A DNA stretch of 64,000 nt from Tetramitus jugosus (taxonomy: Eukaryota > Heterolobosea > Eutetramitea > Acrasida > Vahlkampfiidae). Of the stretch, positions 20,649-30,065 are shown piece by piece. The position numbers were made by a program, and so were the translations under genes. The notes below the pieces were generated by a model. That model saw nothing but the letters and a program-made list of their open reading frames with translations. It was not told the origin of the DNA and did no database searches. Position 1 is the first letter of the stretch. Each line of letters opens with the position of its first letter. The stretch is taken from assembly GCA_937625935.1 (NCBI GenBank), contig OW569368.1, positions 310,001 through 374,000 on the forward strand, given 5' to 3'.

Positions 20649-23104
20649 TTACACAAACAAAGAGATTCTCCCTTCCTTCTTTGCAGATACAATGCGCTTT
20701 GTTTCGATATATTCCATGACCAGATTGCTAATAGACCTGTTATTATTCTCATGTTCCACAATGGTGGCGTAATGCTTGAGTGCTGTGTATCCATCACCAC
20801 CACTCAGCATATAGTTGGTTGAACAAATGTTGTAGACTCTTTCGGGATCGATTGGTTCTCCATTCAGCTCAAATTGCTTCACTCGCTGCATTGGCTTCTC
20901 CAGTTTATCAAATACAAGGCGACAACCCTTTGATAAGTGAGGGAATGCACCAAGATTGAGTTCTGCTTTGGAGAGACCCTGTTCCAATGCTTCAATCAAA
21001 TATTGTCCTTTTATACATTGGAGGGAAACACCACTAGGAAATGGAAATTCCTTATAAATATCACCTCTTGTAATTTCATAACCAGCATCATAGGTTCTAT
21101 CACCTCGAATCGATCCTCCATTAATAATGGCCAAATCTGCATTGAATGTCTCCAATAAGACATCTGCAATCAAATTTCCCATTGTTGTTTCCTTAGATCG
21201 AACAGAGTCAGAATAGGAATTCAATTTCGTTTCAGTGACGCCAATAATATCATTGTAATCGCTCGGTAACTTTGATTGATAATAATCGACAACTGATTTT
21301 ACATTCGGGTCAGGTTCATATCCTCTGTTCATAATCATTTTCCATTCCGGAAATACGTGAACTTGTTTAAACTCTTTTCCGAATGGATGAGTCACTGTTT
21401 TCTCAACAATCAATTTAATGTTGCCCAGGTATTGACCATTGACACCAGCTTTATGAATAAAAACTCCCTTTTGCTGGTTGGTTATGACACTGTGATCGTG
21501 TCCTCCCAATTCGACATCTATGCCTCGGACTTCCTCGGCCAACCGCTACATTGTTCACATCACAAAGCAAGTGAGACAAAGGTGTCAGTATCACTACTAC
21601 AATGTCCGCTTGTGCAGGCACACGCACAAGGGTGCACATACTAATCATATAAAATCACAATAGGAAACACATACATTATCATCCTTGATACTCAAATGAG
21701 TGAGTGCGATAACAACATCGACTCCATCATCCTCTCTCAATTCCTTGACCATTTTTCGCGCAGTGTCAATAATATCTCTAAACTCAATTTCATCACCAGG
21801 CTGAGACAAGTTCTTGGTCGCTGGTGTACACAGACCAAATATTCCAATTTTAATCTCGTCCATGGGCTCTCCTGCTTGAACACCACGATCACATGGCACT
21901 GTCAATACGACCTTTGACACCATCCCGTTCATAATCTTGTTCGTGTTCTTGTAAAAAATATTGCTACACTACAAAAGGACAATCGACAATGGAAACAAAG
22001 AATACAATGTAACACACACATATATGGTTGTCAGCCATCATATATCACCTTGAATCACAAAGCACAAAAACTATAAGAGAAACACACCACACTTACAATC
22101 CATTTGAACTTTGATTCACGTATTCGCTTCTCGAGCACCGTACTACCAAAATCAAATTCGTGATTCCCTGGCACGACATACTGAATTGGCATCTGATTCA
22201 TTATTTTGATCATGTGAGCACCTTGATATCTGTTTTATCACCAACCAACAAACAAACAAATTGTCAGAGTCAGTGATGCTGAACTTTTACACTCATGTGC
22301 ACAACATGTTGCACGTAGAGAGAAGAAAAACAAGCAATCAAACACAAAATAAAGATCTTGTTTTGTTCAACAATAAAGTGTGAGATGGTGAGAGATATAC
22401 ACATACCTGAATGCCAATTGACTCGCACTCAAAAAATCGCCATTCAACGTCACAATACAATGATTGAGATTATTGTTGTGCTTTCTTTCAATGTTCATCC
22501 TCTCTTGCTTCATAATGGTTGATAGCTCTGCTAAACCACCCAGTTTTCTATGATCGGGCACCAACTCATACACATCATTCACCATGAGAATATTGAATTC
22601 TGTTCCTGAGATTTTGGGTTGTGGTGGTGTGGACATTGATAATTTTTTGTCTTGCAAAATTTGTTGTTGTTGATTGTCGAGAGTCAGTTCATTTGTTGAT
22701 GTTGTTGACCGTTGATAGCTTGAGTGATGATAACGGCACAATAGCAAACAAGATGATTTGTTGTTGTAATGTTCATGTTGGTGTGCTGTGAATCTTGATC
22801 GTGTTATCAAAAACTTTGATATTGAGGAAGAATGGCTGTTCAGTCGTTGATGATGATAGTGTCGTGCTGCTGATTGAGTCCGATTGGAGAGTGGAGGATA
22901 ACAGCACACACCACCATGATTCTTTGTTATTGTTGATGTGGAGGTGTATGGATGATGGACAGTGGAGACTGGACAACAAGAGTTCACTGTCTGATATGTG
23001 GCCTTGAGCAGTGACGGAACTGATTGATTTTTTGCAAGCATTCGTTGCAAAATCCGAGTCCGTGCCAAAAAACCCAAGAAAAAAAAGTCGGAGCAACAAA
23101 ACAT
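20649..23104 (-). CDS. 5'-nucleotidase-family metallophosphoesterase
   Basis: Four exons on the minus strand: 23104-22407, 22229-22097, 21968-21675 and 21545-20649. Introns are 177, 128 and 129 bp with GTATGT, GTAAGT and GTATGT donors. Splicing gives about 673 residues. The motifs run in family order: NDVYELVPDHRKLGG, NGDFLSAS, PGNHEFDFG, ALTHL, GGHDHS, then the C-terminal 5'-nucleotidase domain with GGSIRGDRTYDAGYEITRGDI and YNICSTNYMLSGGDGY. Enzymes of this family hydrolyse nucleotide phosphate esters with two metal ions. The first metal motif reads N-D-V-Y instead of the usual N-D-x-H. The first ~150 residues before the domain are Ser/His/Arg-rich and almost free of acidic residues, like a long mitochondrial presequence. 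No signal peptide or GPI tail is visible. ATG 23041 is an alternative start. Confidence 0.8.
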
Positions 23105-23250
23105 CAAAAAACACCAATCCGTTCGATGAACTGCCACCTATTCACTTAACACATTTCTAGCAATAGAAACTGGCGAATAACAGCGGCAACTCCAAAATTT
23201 TTTAAAATTGGAGGTTTTCTGAAATAGTTAATGATTTCTAAGAAATAACA

Positions 23251-23298
23251 ATTGTGGCTCCCGCAACACCGGTTCGATTCCGGTAGGCGGCAATTTTT
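23251..23298 (+). ncRNA. tRNA-like 3' half: class II variable arm, T-arm/box B, acceptor strand and oligo-T
   Basis: Nucleotides 23268-23284 form a perfect T-arm: ACCGG stem, TTCGATT loop, CCGGT stem. It includes a Pol III box B (GGTTCGATTCC, 23271-23281). Seven bases of acceptor strand (AGGCGGC) and a discriminator A follow, then TTTTT at 23294-23298. Just upstream, TTGTG/CGCAA can pair as a long variable arm of the tRNA-Ser/Leu type. No matching 5' acceptor (GCCGCCT) or D-arm is found within ~150 bases upstream or ~50 downstream. It is therefore a fragment, or an unusual Pol III transcript, rather than a normal tRNA gene. It lies in the divergent promoter of the phosphoesterase and SNARE genes. 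Confidence 0.4.
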
Positions 23299-23402
23299 AG
23301 GACTGCAATTTGCTTCGGCGGAACTTGCGGTCAACGAACACTTTGGTGGCTTTTTTATTTGTATTCATCATCGATATTGGTAGACCCAGCCCGAAAAAAA
23401 TA

Positions 23403-23714
23403 ATGAATTGGTTTCGAACAAGTCCCAGTGAAGACACCTCTAAGAATTCTGCCCAGAGTCAAATGACTGTTGACGCAACATTAGCTCATCAGAAACAAAC
23501 GATGGACGACCAAGATAAAATGATTGATAAGATGATTGAGAGCCTTGGCCGAATAAAAAGTGTTGCTGAAGCTTTTGGACCAGAACTAGACAACCAAAAT
23601 AAGGAACTTATTGAACTGGATAACGAGGTCCACTCGATCAATGGAAAACTGAAAAGAGAAACCAAGAGAGTTGAGAAATTGTTGGACAAGAAGCCTTGGT
23701 GGCAAATATGGTAA
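23403..23714 (+). CDS. Small soluble Qc-type SNARE (SNAP-25 C-terminal-like)
   Basis: A 103-residue protein starting at ATG 23403 (MNWFRTS). Residues ~40-95 form one SNARE heptad domain, MDDQDKMIDKMIESLGRI through FGPELDNQNKELIELDNEV, with the ionic-layer glutamine in DNQN. This resembles the second SNARE motif of SNAP-25/SNAP-29 (pattern G-E-I-D-x-Q-N). There is no transmembrane segment; the chain ends with an aromatic KKPWWQIW tail. Qc SNAREs give one helix of the four-helix bundle that drives membrane fusion. With one motif and no anchor it would have to be recruited by partners, or by its aromatic or basic ends. An in-frame ATG at 23310 would add a hydrophobic N-terminal stretch, but it lies close to the tRNA-like element. 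SNARE family confidence is good; partner and compartment unknown. Confidence 0.7.
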   Translation: MNWFRTSPSEDTSKNSAQSQMTVDATLAHQKQTMDDQDKMIDKMIESLGRIKSVAEAFGPELDNQNKELIELDNEVHSINGKLKRETKRVEKLLDKKPWWQIW

Positions 23715-23942
23715 AGTGTTTGTCACGAGGTGGATCAAATGTCCGTCAGTGAAACAAGTGCACATGGATTATTCTCAATCTCGTGGGAAGAATTGGTAGG
23801 ATTTTCGTATGGGAATCCTTCACTAGAGCCAGTTCCAGAGGAAAACAGGGACAGGACTCGAAAACCAAAATTTTCCAATTCAATTTTTCTGTAAATACTT
23901 TCTCCGATTGCCGTTAAACATCACCTTCTGTTCCTTGAAACA

Positions 23943-24605
23943 ATGGAATGCTTTTTGCTGTTTCGTTTTCCTCCATTTTCGAACAATAAAAACAACAACA
24001 AACAGAAAACCACAGACCGTTATTTAGGAAAGAGAATGATGGAAGACCAAGAAAACTATGATTACACTGCTGACTACGATCCCAGCAACAGTAGTTGTTC
24101 GGGATCCATGTTACCGGATGACCACTCGGCCAATTGTACCATGTCCACGATTGACATCAATACAGTCGTATTGACTCCAAAAAAGGTGAGAGCTCGGTCG
24201 TCCTCTTTTACCACTGCCTCAAGCTCCAATGGCATTCAAAAGAAGACACCTCAGAGATCTACTCTTCCTCGGTCCGTACTCACCTCGCCCAGAAGCTCCA
24301 CCAAGAAGACTGGTGGTCGATCAAGACAAACACCGTCCAGGATCATGAATCAAGTTGCAGATCAAGTGTGCAAGAAGATTGTTCGAAGAAAATTAGAGTT
24401 GGATGATGAGGATTTCTTGTGTAAGGAAACAGATGGAACTGTAAAGCTTTTGACGGGCGAGTCCGTGTTGGATCGGAATGGATGTGAATTGAAGATGGAT
24501 ATGGACATGACAGACCTACAAAAGAGATATATTATGCATGTCAAGGGTAGTGTTGTGGCGGGTGAAGGTCTCATGAATCAACTAAGCACTTTTTCATTGA
24601 ACTAA
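23943..24605 (+). CDS. Basic Ser/Thr-Pro-rich protein, function unknown
   Basis: A frame of 220 residues; an internal ATG at 24036 (MMEDQENYDYTADYD) would give 189 residues and looks the more natural N-terminus. The middle is basic and rich in Ser/Thr-Pro sites (VLTPKK, KKTPQRST, LTSPRSS, RQTPSR), which resemble proline-directed kinase targets. The last ~70 residues look ordered: QVCKKIVRRKLELDDEDFL, then TGESVLDRNGCELKMDMDMTDLQK. No family is recognised. The general look (basic, TP/SP-rich, small) is that of a chromatin or spindle-associated protein, but that is inference only. It converges on the PPR-like gene with 56 bp between the stops. Confidence 0.55.
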   Translation: MECFLLFRFPPFSNNKNNNKQKTTDRYLGKRMMEDQENYDYTADYDPSNSSCSGSMLPDDHSANCTMSTIDINTVVLTPKKVRARSSSFTTASSSNGIQKKTPQRSTLPRSVLTSPRSSTKKTGGRSRQTPSRIMNQVADQVCKKIVRRKLELDDEDFLCKETDGTVKLLTGESVLDRNGCELKMDMDMTDLQKRYIMHVKGSVVAGEGLMNQLSTFSLN

Positions 24606-24661
24606 TTTCGTCGCATGTAAATAAATGAGCCAAAGGAATACTTTGCGAAGAGGCCTCCCAT

Positions 24662-26533
24662 TTACTTATTGTACTTTTTGAACCTATTAAGGCTCTTGTC
24701 TGCATATCGTTTGTATTGTGAGATTGCTTGTTGCTCTGTTCTTGTTCCTTTGAATTGTTGTTGTTGGCTGTCCAGCGATATTCCATTAAGAAGCATTGTG
24801 ATCTTTGAGTCCCAGTAGGATCTCGTTGAAGATAGATCTCTTCTAGTAGCCTCGTTCAGTAAACGTCTGCACATCTCAATATTTAACGATGATTCAAATA
24901 TCCGACCAATGATGTCCGCTTTCAGCAAATTATCACTCACTAAATATGCGTTAATGACCAAGTTCGTATTCGGTGGATTCATTGCGAGTAATCCTTTAGG
25001 GGTTTGTTTGAGTTTCTCGATCAGTTCATCCATTTTCTTGATGTTGACTCGTTGTGCATAAATATTGAGCAAAGCATTGAGCAAAGGATAGTGATGTGAA
25101 AAGCCTCTTTCTTCTGCCATTTGCATCAACTTATCAACCATAACTAGATTGGAATTTTGTCCAAACTTCTTGATGAGAAGAACAAATGTCGAAGCATTTG
25201 GCTCAATACCAACTTGTTTCATCTCTGCCAACACTGAAAATAATTGTTGTGGATCCGAAACGGTAGATCCCCACTCTGATAGCATGATGTTATAGGAGAG
25301 AAGACTTAGCTTTCTCTGATTCTTCATTTTTTCAAAATATTGCATGCCCTGACTCGTTAAATCAATCAATCGATAAAAGAATAGCCGCATGATGACCGCA
25401 TCCAAAAACTCAAACGGCTCCAGCTTCACTAGGCGACAAAATCCGGAGAGAGTCTGCTTTGCACTGTCAATAAACTCCATCTTCTCATCGATCGTCAATG
25501 GCCTATAGATCGCGGTCTGTTCCATTCCTCTCAGCGAAATATTCACATAAACAGAGGACAGAAGCATCACAAATGCTTCCTTTATGCGCGTATTACCACC
25601 ATTTGCATACACTGATGCAAACTCTTCAAAATACTTGACCATCATGCTATAAAACATGTTGGACAGCTCTATGCGATGCTCCAAAGAGCGCAACACATGA
25701 AAACTGTGGATTTTGTCCCTCTCTGGAATGCTTTCCCTCTGAAAATTCAAACATTCAATACCCAACTCTCTGTACTTTTCCGCAAACTTGGACACTAGAA
25801 TATAGTATGTTTCTTCATTGAACTTTTTGAGTGGTTTCAAATTGTTTTCAAAATGAGAGACACATCGCTTGTATGTTTCAATCGACACGGAAATGACTCT
25901 CAAGTGTTCATTCTCAATTTGAATCATATCGATTGGCAGCATGTGATTCGATTCTTCATACTTGTTCTTGATAATGATATTGAACGACATGGATGTTCCT
26001 TGATCCTTGGTCTTGACAAAATAGTCATACAATTTCTTAATGACTTGACTCAATGGTACGCGATACATTTTGGACAATTGTTCCTTGCTCTGTTGATTGC
26101 GCTTTTGTTGATCAATAATCAATGCGAGAATACTTCTGAGATTGTTTTTTGCCACTTCAATTTGACCTGGTTCTCCCAACTCCATCTTTATCATTTTTTG
26201 CTGCAATTCCAATACTCTGTCATGTGATGGCTCTGCTGACGAAGCATTATGTTTTGTTGTTGTTGTTGTTGTTCGAGGTGGAGTGGAAGATGCAGAGAAT
26301 GATGATGCTGGTGAATCACCATTTGTTTGAGTGGTGCGAACCGAGGGGGTAGAGGAAAATGAAGACACTCGATTGTTCATCATCATCAGGGAACAGCGAT
26401 AATGAGATGATGTGCATTGATGGATATGAGTGAACAATTGTTGTTGTGTATTGCAATGAGAGGGTGTTGCTTGACCGACATTGTAGAGGAATCGAAGAGT
26501 TCTGGAGCGATAATGAGCCATGTGGTTCATCAT
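24662..26533 (-). CDS. Pentatricopeptide-repeat-like protein, probably mitochondrial
   Basis: ATG 26533 (MMNHMAHYRSRTLRFLYNVG) is preferred. The frame extends upstream to 26701, but that extension crosses the SSRP1-side promoter motif. The first ~90 residues are basic, Ser/Thr/His-rich and poor in acids, typical of a mitochondrial presequence. The body (about 520 residues) is alpha-helical. In its second half are PPR-like units, for example LLSYNIMLSEWGS with EMKQVGIEPNASTFVLLIKKFG and the following MQMAEERGFSHHYPLLNALLNIYAQ. PPR proteins bind organellar RNA and act in processing or translation. Only two to four repeats are clear, so this could be another helical-repeat mitochondrial protein. 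It is divergent from SSRP1 across about 200 bp. Confidence 0.6.
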   Translation of the reverse strand: MMNHMAHYRSRTLRFLYNVGQATPSHCNTQQQLFTHIHQCTSSHYRCSLMMMNNRVSSFSSTPSVRTTQTNGDSPASSFSASSTPPRTTTTTTKHNASSAEPSHDRVLELQQKMIKMELGEPGQIEVAKNNLRSILALIIDQQKRNQQSKEQLSKMYRVPLSQVIKKLYDYFVKTKDQGTSMSFNIIIKNKYEESNHMLPIDMIQIENEHLRVISVSIETYKRCVSHFENNLKPLKKFNEETYYILVSKFAEKYRELGIECLNFQRESIPERDKIHSFHVLRSLEHRIELSNMFYSMMVKYFEEFASVYANGGNTRIKEAFVMLLSSVYVNISLRGMEQTAIYRPLTIDEKMEFIDSAKQTLSGFCRLVKLEPFEFLDAVIMRLFFYRLIDLTSQGMQYFEKMKNQRKLSLLSYNIMLSEWGSTVSDPQQLFSVLAEMKQVGIEPNASTFVLLIKKFGQNSNLVMVDKLMQMAEERGFSHHYPLLNALLNIYAQRVNIKKMDELIEKLKQTPKGLLAMNPPNTNLVINAYLVSDNLLKADIIGRIFESSLNIEMCRRLLNEATRRDLSSTRSYWDSKITMLLNGISLDSQQQQFKGTRTEQQAISQYKRYADKSLNRFKKYNK

Positions 26534-26623
26534 GATGAACTGAGAATGCTTTGTTGTTGTTTGGGATGTGTGAAATTTTTGGATCGGAAAAAATAAAAAC
26601 TCCTCAAATTCCTTTTGTAATAC

Positions 26624-26634
26624 TTGGCGCCAAA
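26624..26634. promoter_or_regulatory. E2F-like palindrome in PPR/SSRP1 divergent promoter
   Basis: TTGGCGCCAAA, identical to the site upstream of UTP23 at 16746-16756. It lies 104 bp upstream of the SSRP1 ATG and 91 bp upstream of the preferred PPR-gene ATG. The match between two unrelated promoters is seen directly; the binding factor is inferred. Confidence 0.55.
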
Positions 26635-26737
26635 TATTTGTTCGTTCAAACACAAGAATTTTTTTCTTCACGAAATCAAACCAACGAAAAGAAAAAAACA
26701 CAAATACACCTATTTGATCAACGATATATACAACAAT

Positions 26738-28543
26738 ATGTCTTCAGTAACGAGCAAAGGCAGTACGTTGGAGTTTAAAAATATTTCTCTGGGTGGCAGA
26801 GTCGCAACTGTAAGTTTTACACACTATTATTTTATCCTGTGTTTCTTTTTTCGTTTGTCAGTGCTTACAGTGTATACAAATTTGAACTCTAGGTGTATGG
26901 TGTTTTAACGATCAGCGGTGAAGCTGATAAGGCATTCTCATGGAAAGCTCTCTCCACCAGTGGCGTCGAAGATGTCAAGAGAGATAAATTAAAGAGCTTG
27001 GATTGGATGTTTACGACAAGAGGCCACCAATTGAGAGTTTGGAAGGTGAATGATGAAGCTGTGGAGTTTGTTGGCTTTGAAGAAGAAGATTTTCAACGAC
27101 TCAACGCTTTCGTGATGACTTATTTCTCCGATCTGGGAGTCACGATGAGCAGTATCGATATCAATGCAGAGGGAAAGAATTGGGGAAAGCCAACATTTAA
27201 AGGTAAGTTTGAACACACGTTTTCATCATCAATGGTTGTCATTGTCTGTTGATTGATACTCACACATTCTCTCCATCGCAACAACAATAGGTAATTATAT
27301 GATATTCAAGGAGGGAGACCGAGAATCATTTGAAATTTCATTACCAGACGTGAAAAATGCTCAAAAGCTCGCAAAGAATAGTGAATTGATATTGGAGTTC
27401 CATGACGATGATACCGCTTCGAAAACTGATGATTGTCTCGTTGAATTGCGCTTGATCGTGCCGGATGCAGCAAGCAATGAAGACGCCGATGACAACGAAG
27501 AAGATGGTGAAATTATGACTGTAGACTCGATTCACAAAACAATTCTCAATAAGGCAGAGATCGCAACTGATACAGGTGAAGCCATTGCCACCTTTTCCAA
27601 CTTGTCGTTTGTTACGCCTAGAGGTACATACAATGTGGATCTGTACCGAAAGTTCTTGAGATTGCATGGTCGGACATATGCGTTCAAAATTCTGTACAAA
27701 TCGATAAGCACACTATTTTTATTGCCAAAGCCAGGTGGTACACACATGTATTTTGTAATTAGTTTGGATACTCCAATTAGACAAGGTCAGAAACCTTATC
27801 CACACTTGGTGCTGAATTTTGCAAAATCCGACAATTTCGACAAGGATGAACCTCTTGCACTGAAGATGGACAAGAAGGAAATCGAAGAAAAGTATAAGGA
27901 TAAGAATCTGAAGAGAAAGATGGATGGTCCAGTGTTTGAAGTTGTTGCCAAAGTGTTCAGAGCTCTAACAGGTAGAAAATTGATTGGTGCTGGTAAGTTT
28001 AGCAACTACAGTAGTGATAAGGCCATCAAGTGCTCATACAAGGCTTTCGAAGGATGCTTGTTCTTCTTGGAAAAGAGCATCTTCTTCTTGCACAAGCCAA
28101 CCATCTATGTGAGACATGAGGAGATCAAGTCTTTGAAGTTTCAAAGAGCAGACAGTCGTGCTGGAGGATCAAGATTCTTCGATCTGGCTGTGATATTGAA
28201 GGCTGGTGGCAAGCCACACATCTTCTCAAATATCAATAAGAACGAATATGAAGGCTTAGTCGAGTTCATTCAACAGAAGGGTTTGGTCATTGATAACATT
28301 ATCCAACAACAGAGCGTTCCAGATTATACGGATGATAATGATGATAGCGATGAAGATGATGATGACTTCGCTGCTGAAGATGTCAACGAAGAAGAGGATG
28401 ACGCAGAGTTTGAGATGTACACCACGAGCACCCAAGCAAGTGAAGAAGTTGCAGACGGCGGAGATGGAACAAGAGGAGAAAAGAGAAAAGCTTCTTCTTC
28501 CGGTGAAGATGGCGAGAAGACCGCCAAGAAACCAAAGAAGTAA
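26738..28543 (+). CDS. SSRP1: FACT complex subunit SSRP1/Pob3
   Basis: Three exons, 26738-26809, 26893-27202 and 27291-28543, with 83- and 88-bp introns. They join in frame to 544 residues. The N-terminus carries the Pob3 PH-like domain (TLEFKNISLGGRVATVYGVLTISG), followed by the structure-specific recognition domains with FFLPKP-like LFLLPKPGGTHMYFVISLD, YPHLVL and FRALTGRKLI, and a tandem PH domain with HEEIKSLKFQRA. The C-terminus is a long acidic run (DDNDDSDEDDDDF) and a basic KRKASSS...KKPKK tail. FACT (with SPT16) opens and rebuilds nucleosomes during transcription and replication. There is no HMG box, so the architecture is the yeast Pob3 type rather than the animal SSRP1 type. An E2F-like site lies in the promoter. 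Confidence 0.92.
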
Positions 28544-28865
28544 AGATCCAATCAATTTGAACGACCGTTTCTTTCGTAAACAAAAAAGCTGTTGCAGATA
28601 TCTGGCAGGCGGGAGCTTCCGCAGACATTCCCGCATGCCATGACGCGTCATTTGGGGGTATTGACCATGGGGTTTTTACACACTGACCACCGGGTTATCT
28701 CTGTGAGGACCTTGCGCAGATTCTCAACACCGAAACGACCGATAACAACACCATTAAAACAATTTCACAAGCTACAGCTACAGATTTTCATCTCAATATC
28801 GTGTTCACCACCACGATAACAACAACCACCATATCAACACATAAAACACATAAAACACAAAGAAA
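28544..28865. other. Spacer between SSRP1 and the PAQR gene
   Basis: About 320 bp containing the SSRP1 3' UTR and the promoter of the PAQR gene. A GC-rich patch near 28607-28614 (GGCGGGAG) resembles the core of E2F-like sites but lacks the T-run. Short frames here have no recognisable content. Confidence 0.35.
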
Positions 28866-29864
28866 ATGAAGAGAATACTGTCTATTGACACTGAGGCTGG
28901 TAGTTTCGTCTCCACGCAGAACATGCCCATCTCTCCCATTGTTGCCTATGCCAATCAACAACAACCACCTCAACAACAACAAAACAACAACAACCAACAT
29001 CATTCATGGTTCGATAGTGCAAACCTTACATCTTCTGCTTCTGACCAACAACAACATGAAGAAGACACAACAAGCAAAACAACGAGTGGTACACTGCAGA
29101 CAACAGAACGAAAAAAGTACTATACGAGGTGCCCCTGTGGTATTCACTTGCATGTCATGAATGGCAACATTGATGGTGAAGAGTACGTACCATCTACATT
29201 GGAAGAGCTCGCCAATGTGATCACTCATTTCATTCCTGCTATTCTCTCCTTTGTCATCTTGCCATCGGTTTTTAAGCTCGTGGCCAACACACCAAGAGAA
29301 CAATTTTCTGCTTATATTTATGGTGGTTGTTGCACATTGTTGTTCTCTGTGAGCACATTGTATCACATGAGTGGACTCATATTTGGTAAGGAGTCAAAAG
29401 TGAATGAATTTTTCTTAAAGTTGGACATGACCACAATTTTTGCGTTTATTGCTGCAAGTTATACTCCATGGGGCTTGTTGATTGATGTCGGTGCAGACAA
29501 TGTCTATGGTCGCTCCATGATCACATTCATATGGCTGTTTGCAGTGTTGGGAACCCTGAAAAATCTAGTGGGAATTTTGCCCAATGTTCCCAGTCTGTAT
29601 GTGTACTTGGGAATGGGTTGGATGAGTGCTGTTTATATCATTGCTCTCGTTGTGCTTACCATGGGTAATTTTATAGAAAAGAGTCCAAACATGTGGGGCA
29701 TTGCTGAGATTTTTATTGGAGGATTGCTCTATAATATTGGTACAATGGTGTTTAAGATGGATGGAAAGCTGCCGTTTGCTCATGCGATATGGCACATATT
29801 TGTCGTGTTGGCTGCAGCGACTCATCTCCACGCAGTGATTGTGCATGTCATGTGTTTGGAGTAG
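28866..29864 (+). CDS. PAQR / haemolysin-III family seven-helix membrane protein
   Basis: A 332-residue single-exon protein. The first ~95 residues are cytosolic, Gln/Asn/Ser-rich, ending in KKYYTRCPCGIHLHVMNG. The membrane domain (about residues 110-332) has seven hydrophobic segments and the family's metal-site motifs in order: STLYHMSG, LDMTTIFAFIAASYTPWG, and AHAIWHIFVVLAAATHLHAV (HxxxH). These Ser, Asp and His positions coordinate zinc in adiponectin receptors, members of the same superfamily and proposed ceramidases. Similarity is closest to the MMD/haemolysin-III branch rather than the adiponectin-receptor branch. Despite the name, cytolysis is not implied for eukaryotic members. Substrate unknown. 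Confidence 0.82.
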   Translation: MKRILSIDTEAGSFVSTQNMPISPIVAYANQQQPPQQQQNNNNQHHSWFDSANLTSSASDQQQHEEDTTSKTTSGTLQTTERKKYYTRCPCGIHLHVMNGNIDGEEYVPSTLEELANVITHFIPAILSFVILPSVFKLVANTPREQFSAYIYGGCCTLLFSVSTLYHMSGLIFGKESKVNEFFLKLDMTTIFAFIAASYTPWGLLIDVGADNVYGRSMITFIWLFAVLGTLKNLVGILPNVPSLYVYLGMGWMSAVYIIALVVLTMGNFIEKSPNMWGIAEIFIGGLLYNIGTMVFKMDGKLPFAHAIWHIFVVLAAATHLHAVIVHVMCLE

Positions 29865-30065
29865 GAGGAAAATTGAATTTGACAGTTGTTGTGACTGTGC
29901 ATGAATGTCTTCTTGAGAACTCTAACAAGTGATCTGAGACGCGTGCATAGGCTCCAAAAGAATAAACAATCAACAATCCCTTTCATTGTATTGGCAGGAG
30001 CTACAATTCCAGCAAAAAATGGAATTGGATGTTTGTGTGTTGGAGCGCCATAGAAAAAGAAGTTC

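Noticed and set aside
28602-28616. E2F-like site in the SSRP1-PAQR spacer
   Set aside because: Only GGCGGGA; lacks the T-run and symmetry of the other sites.
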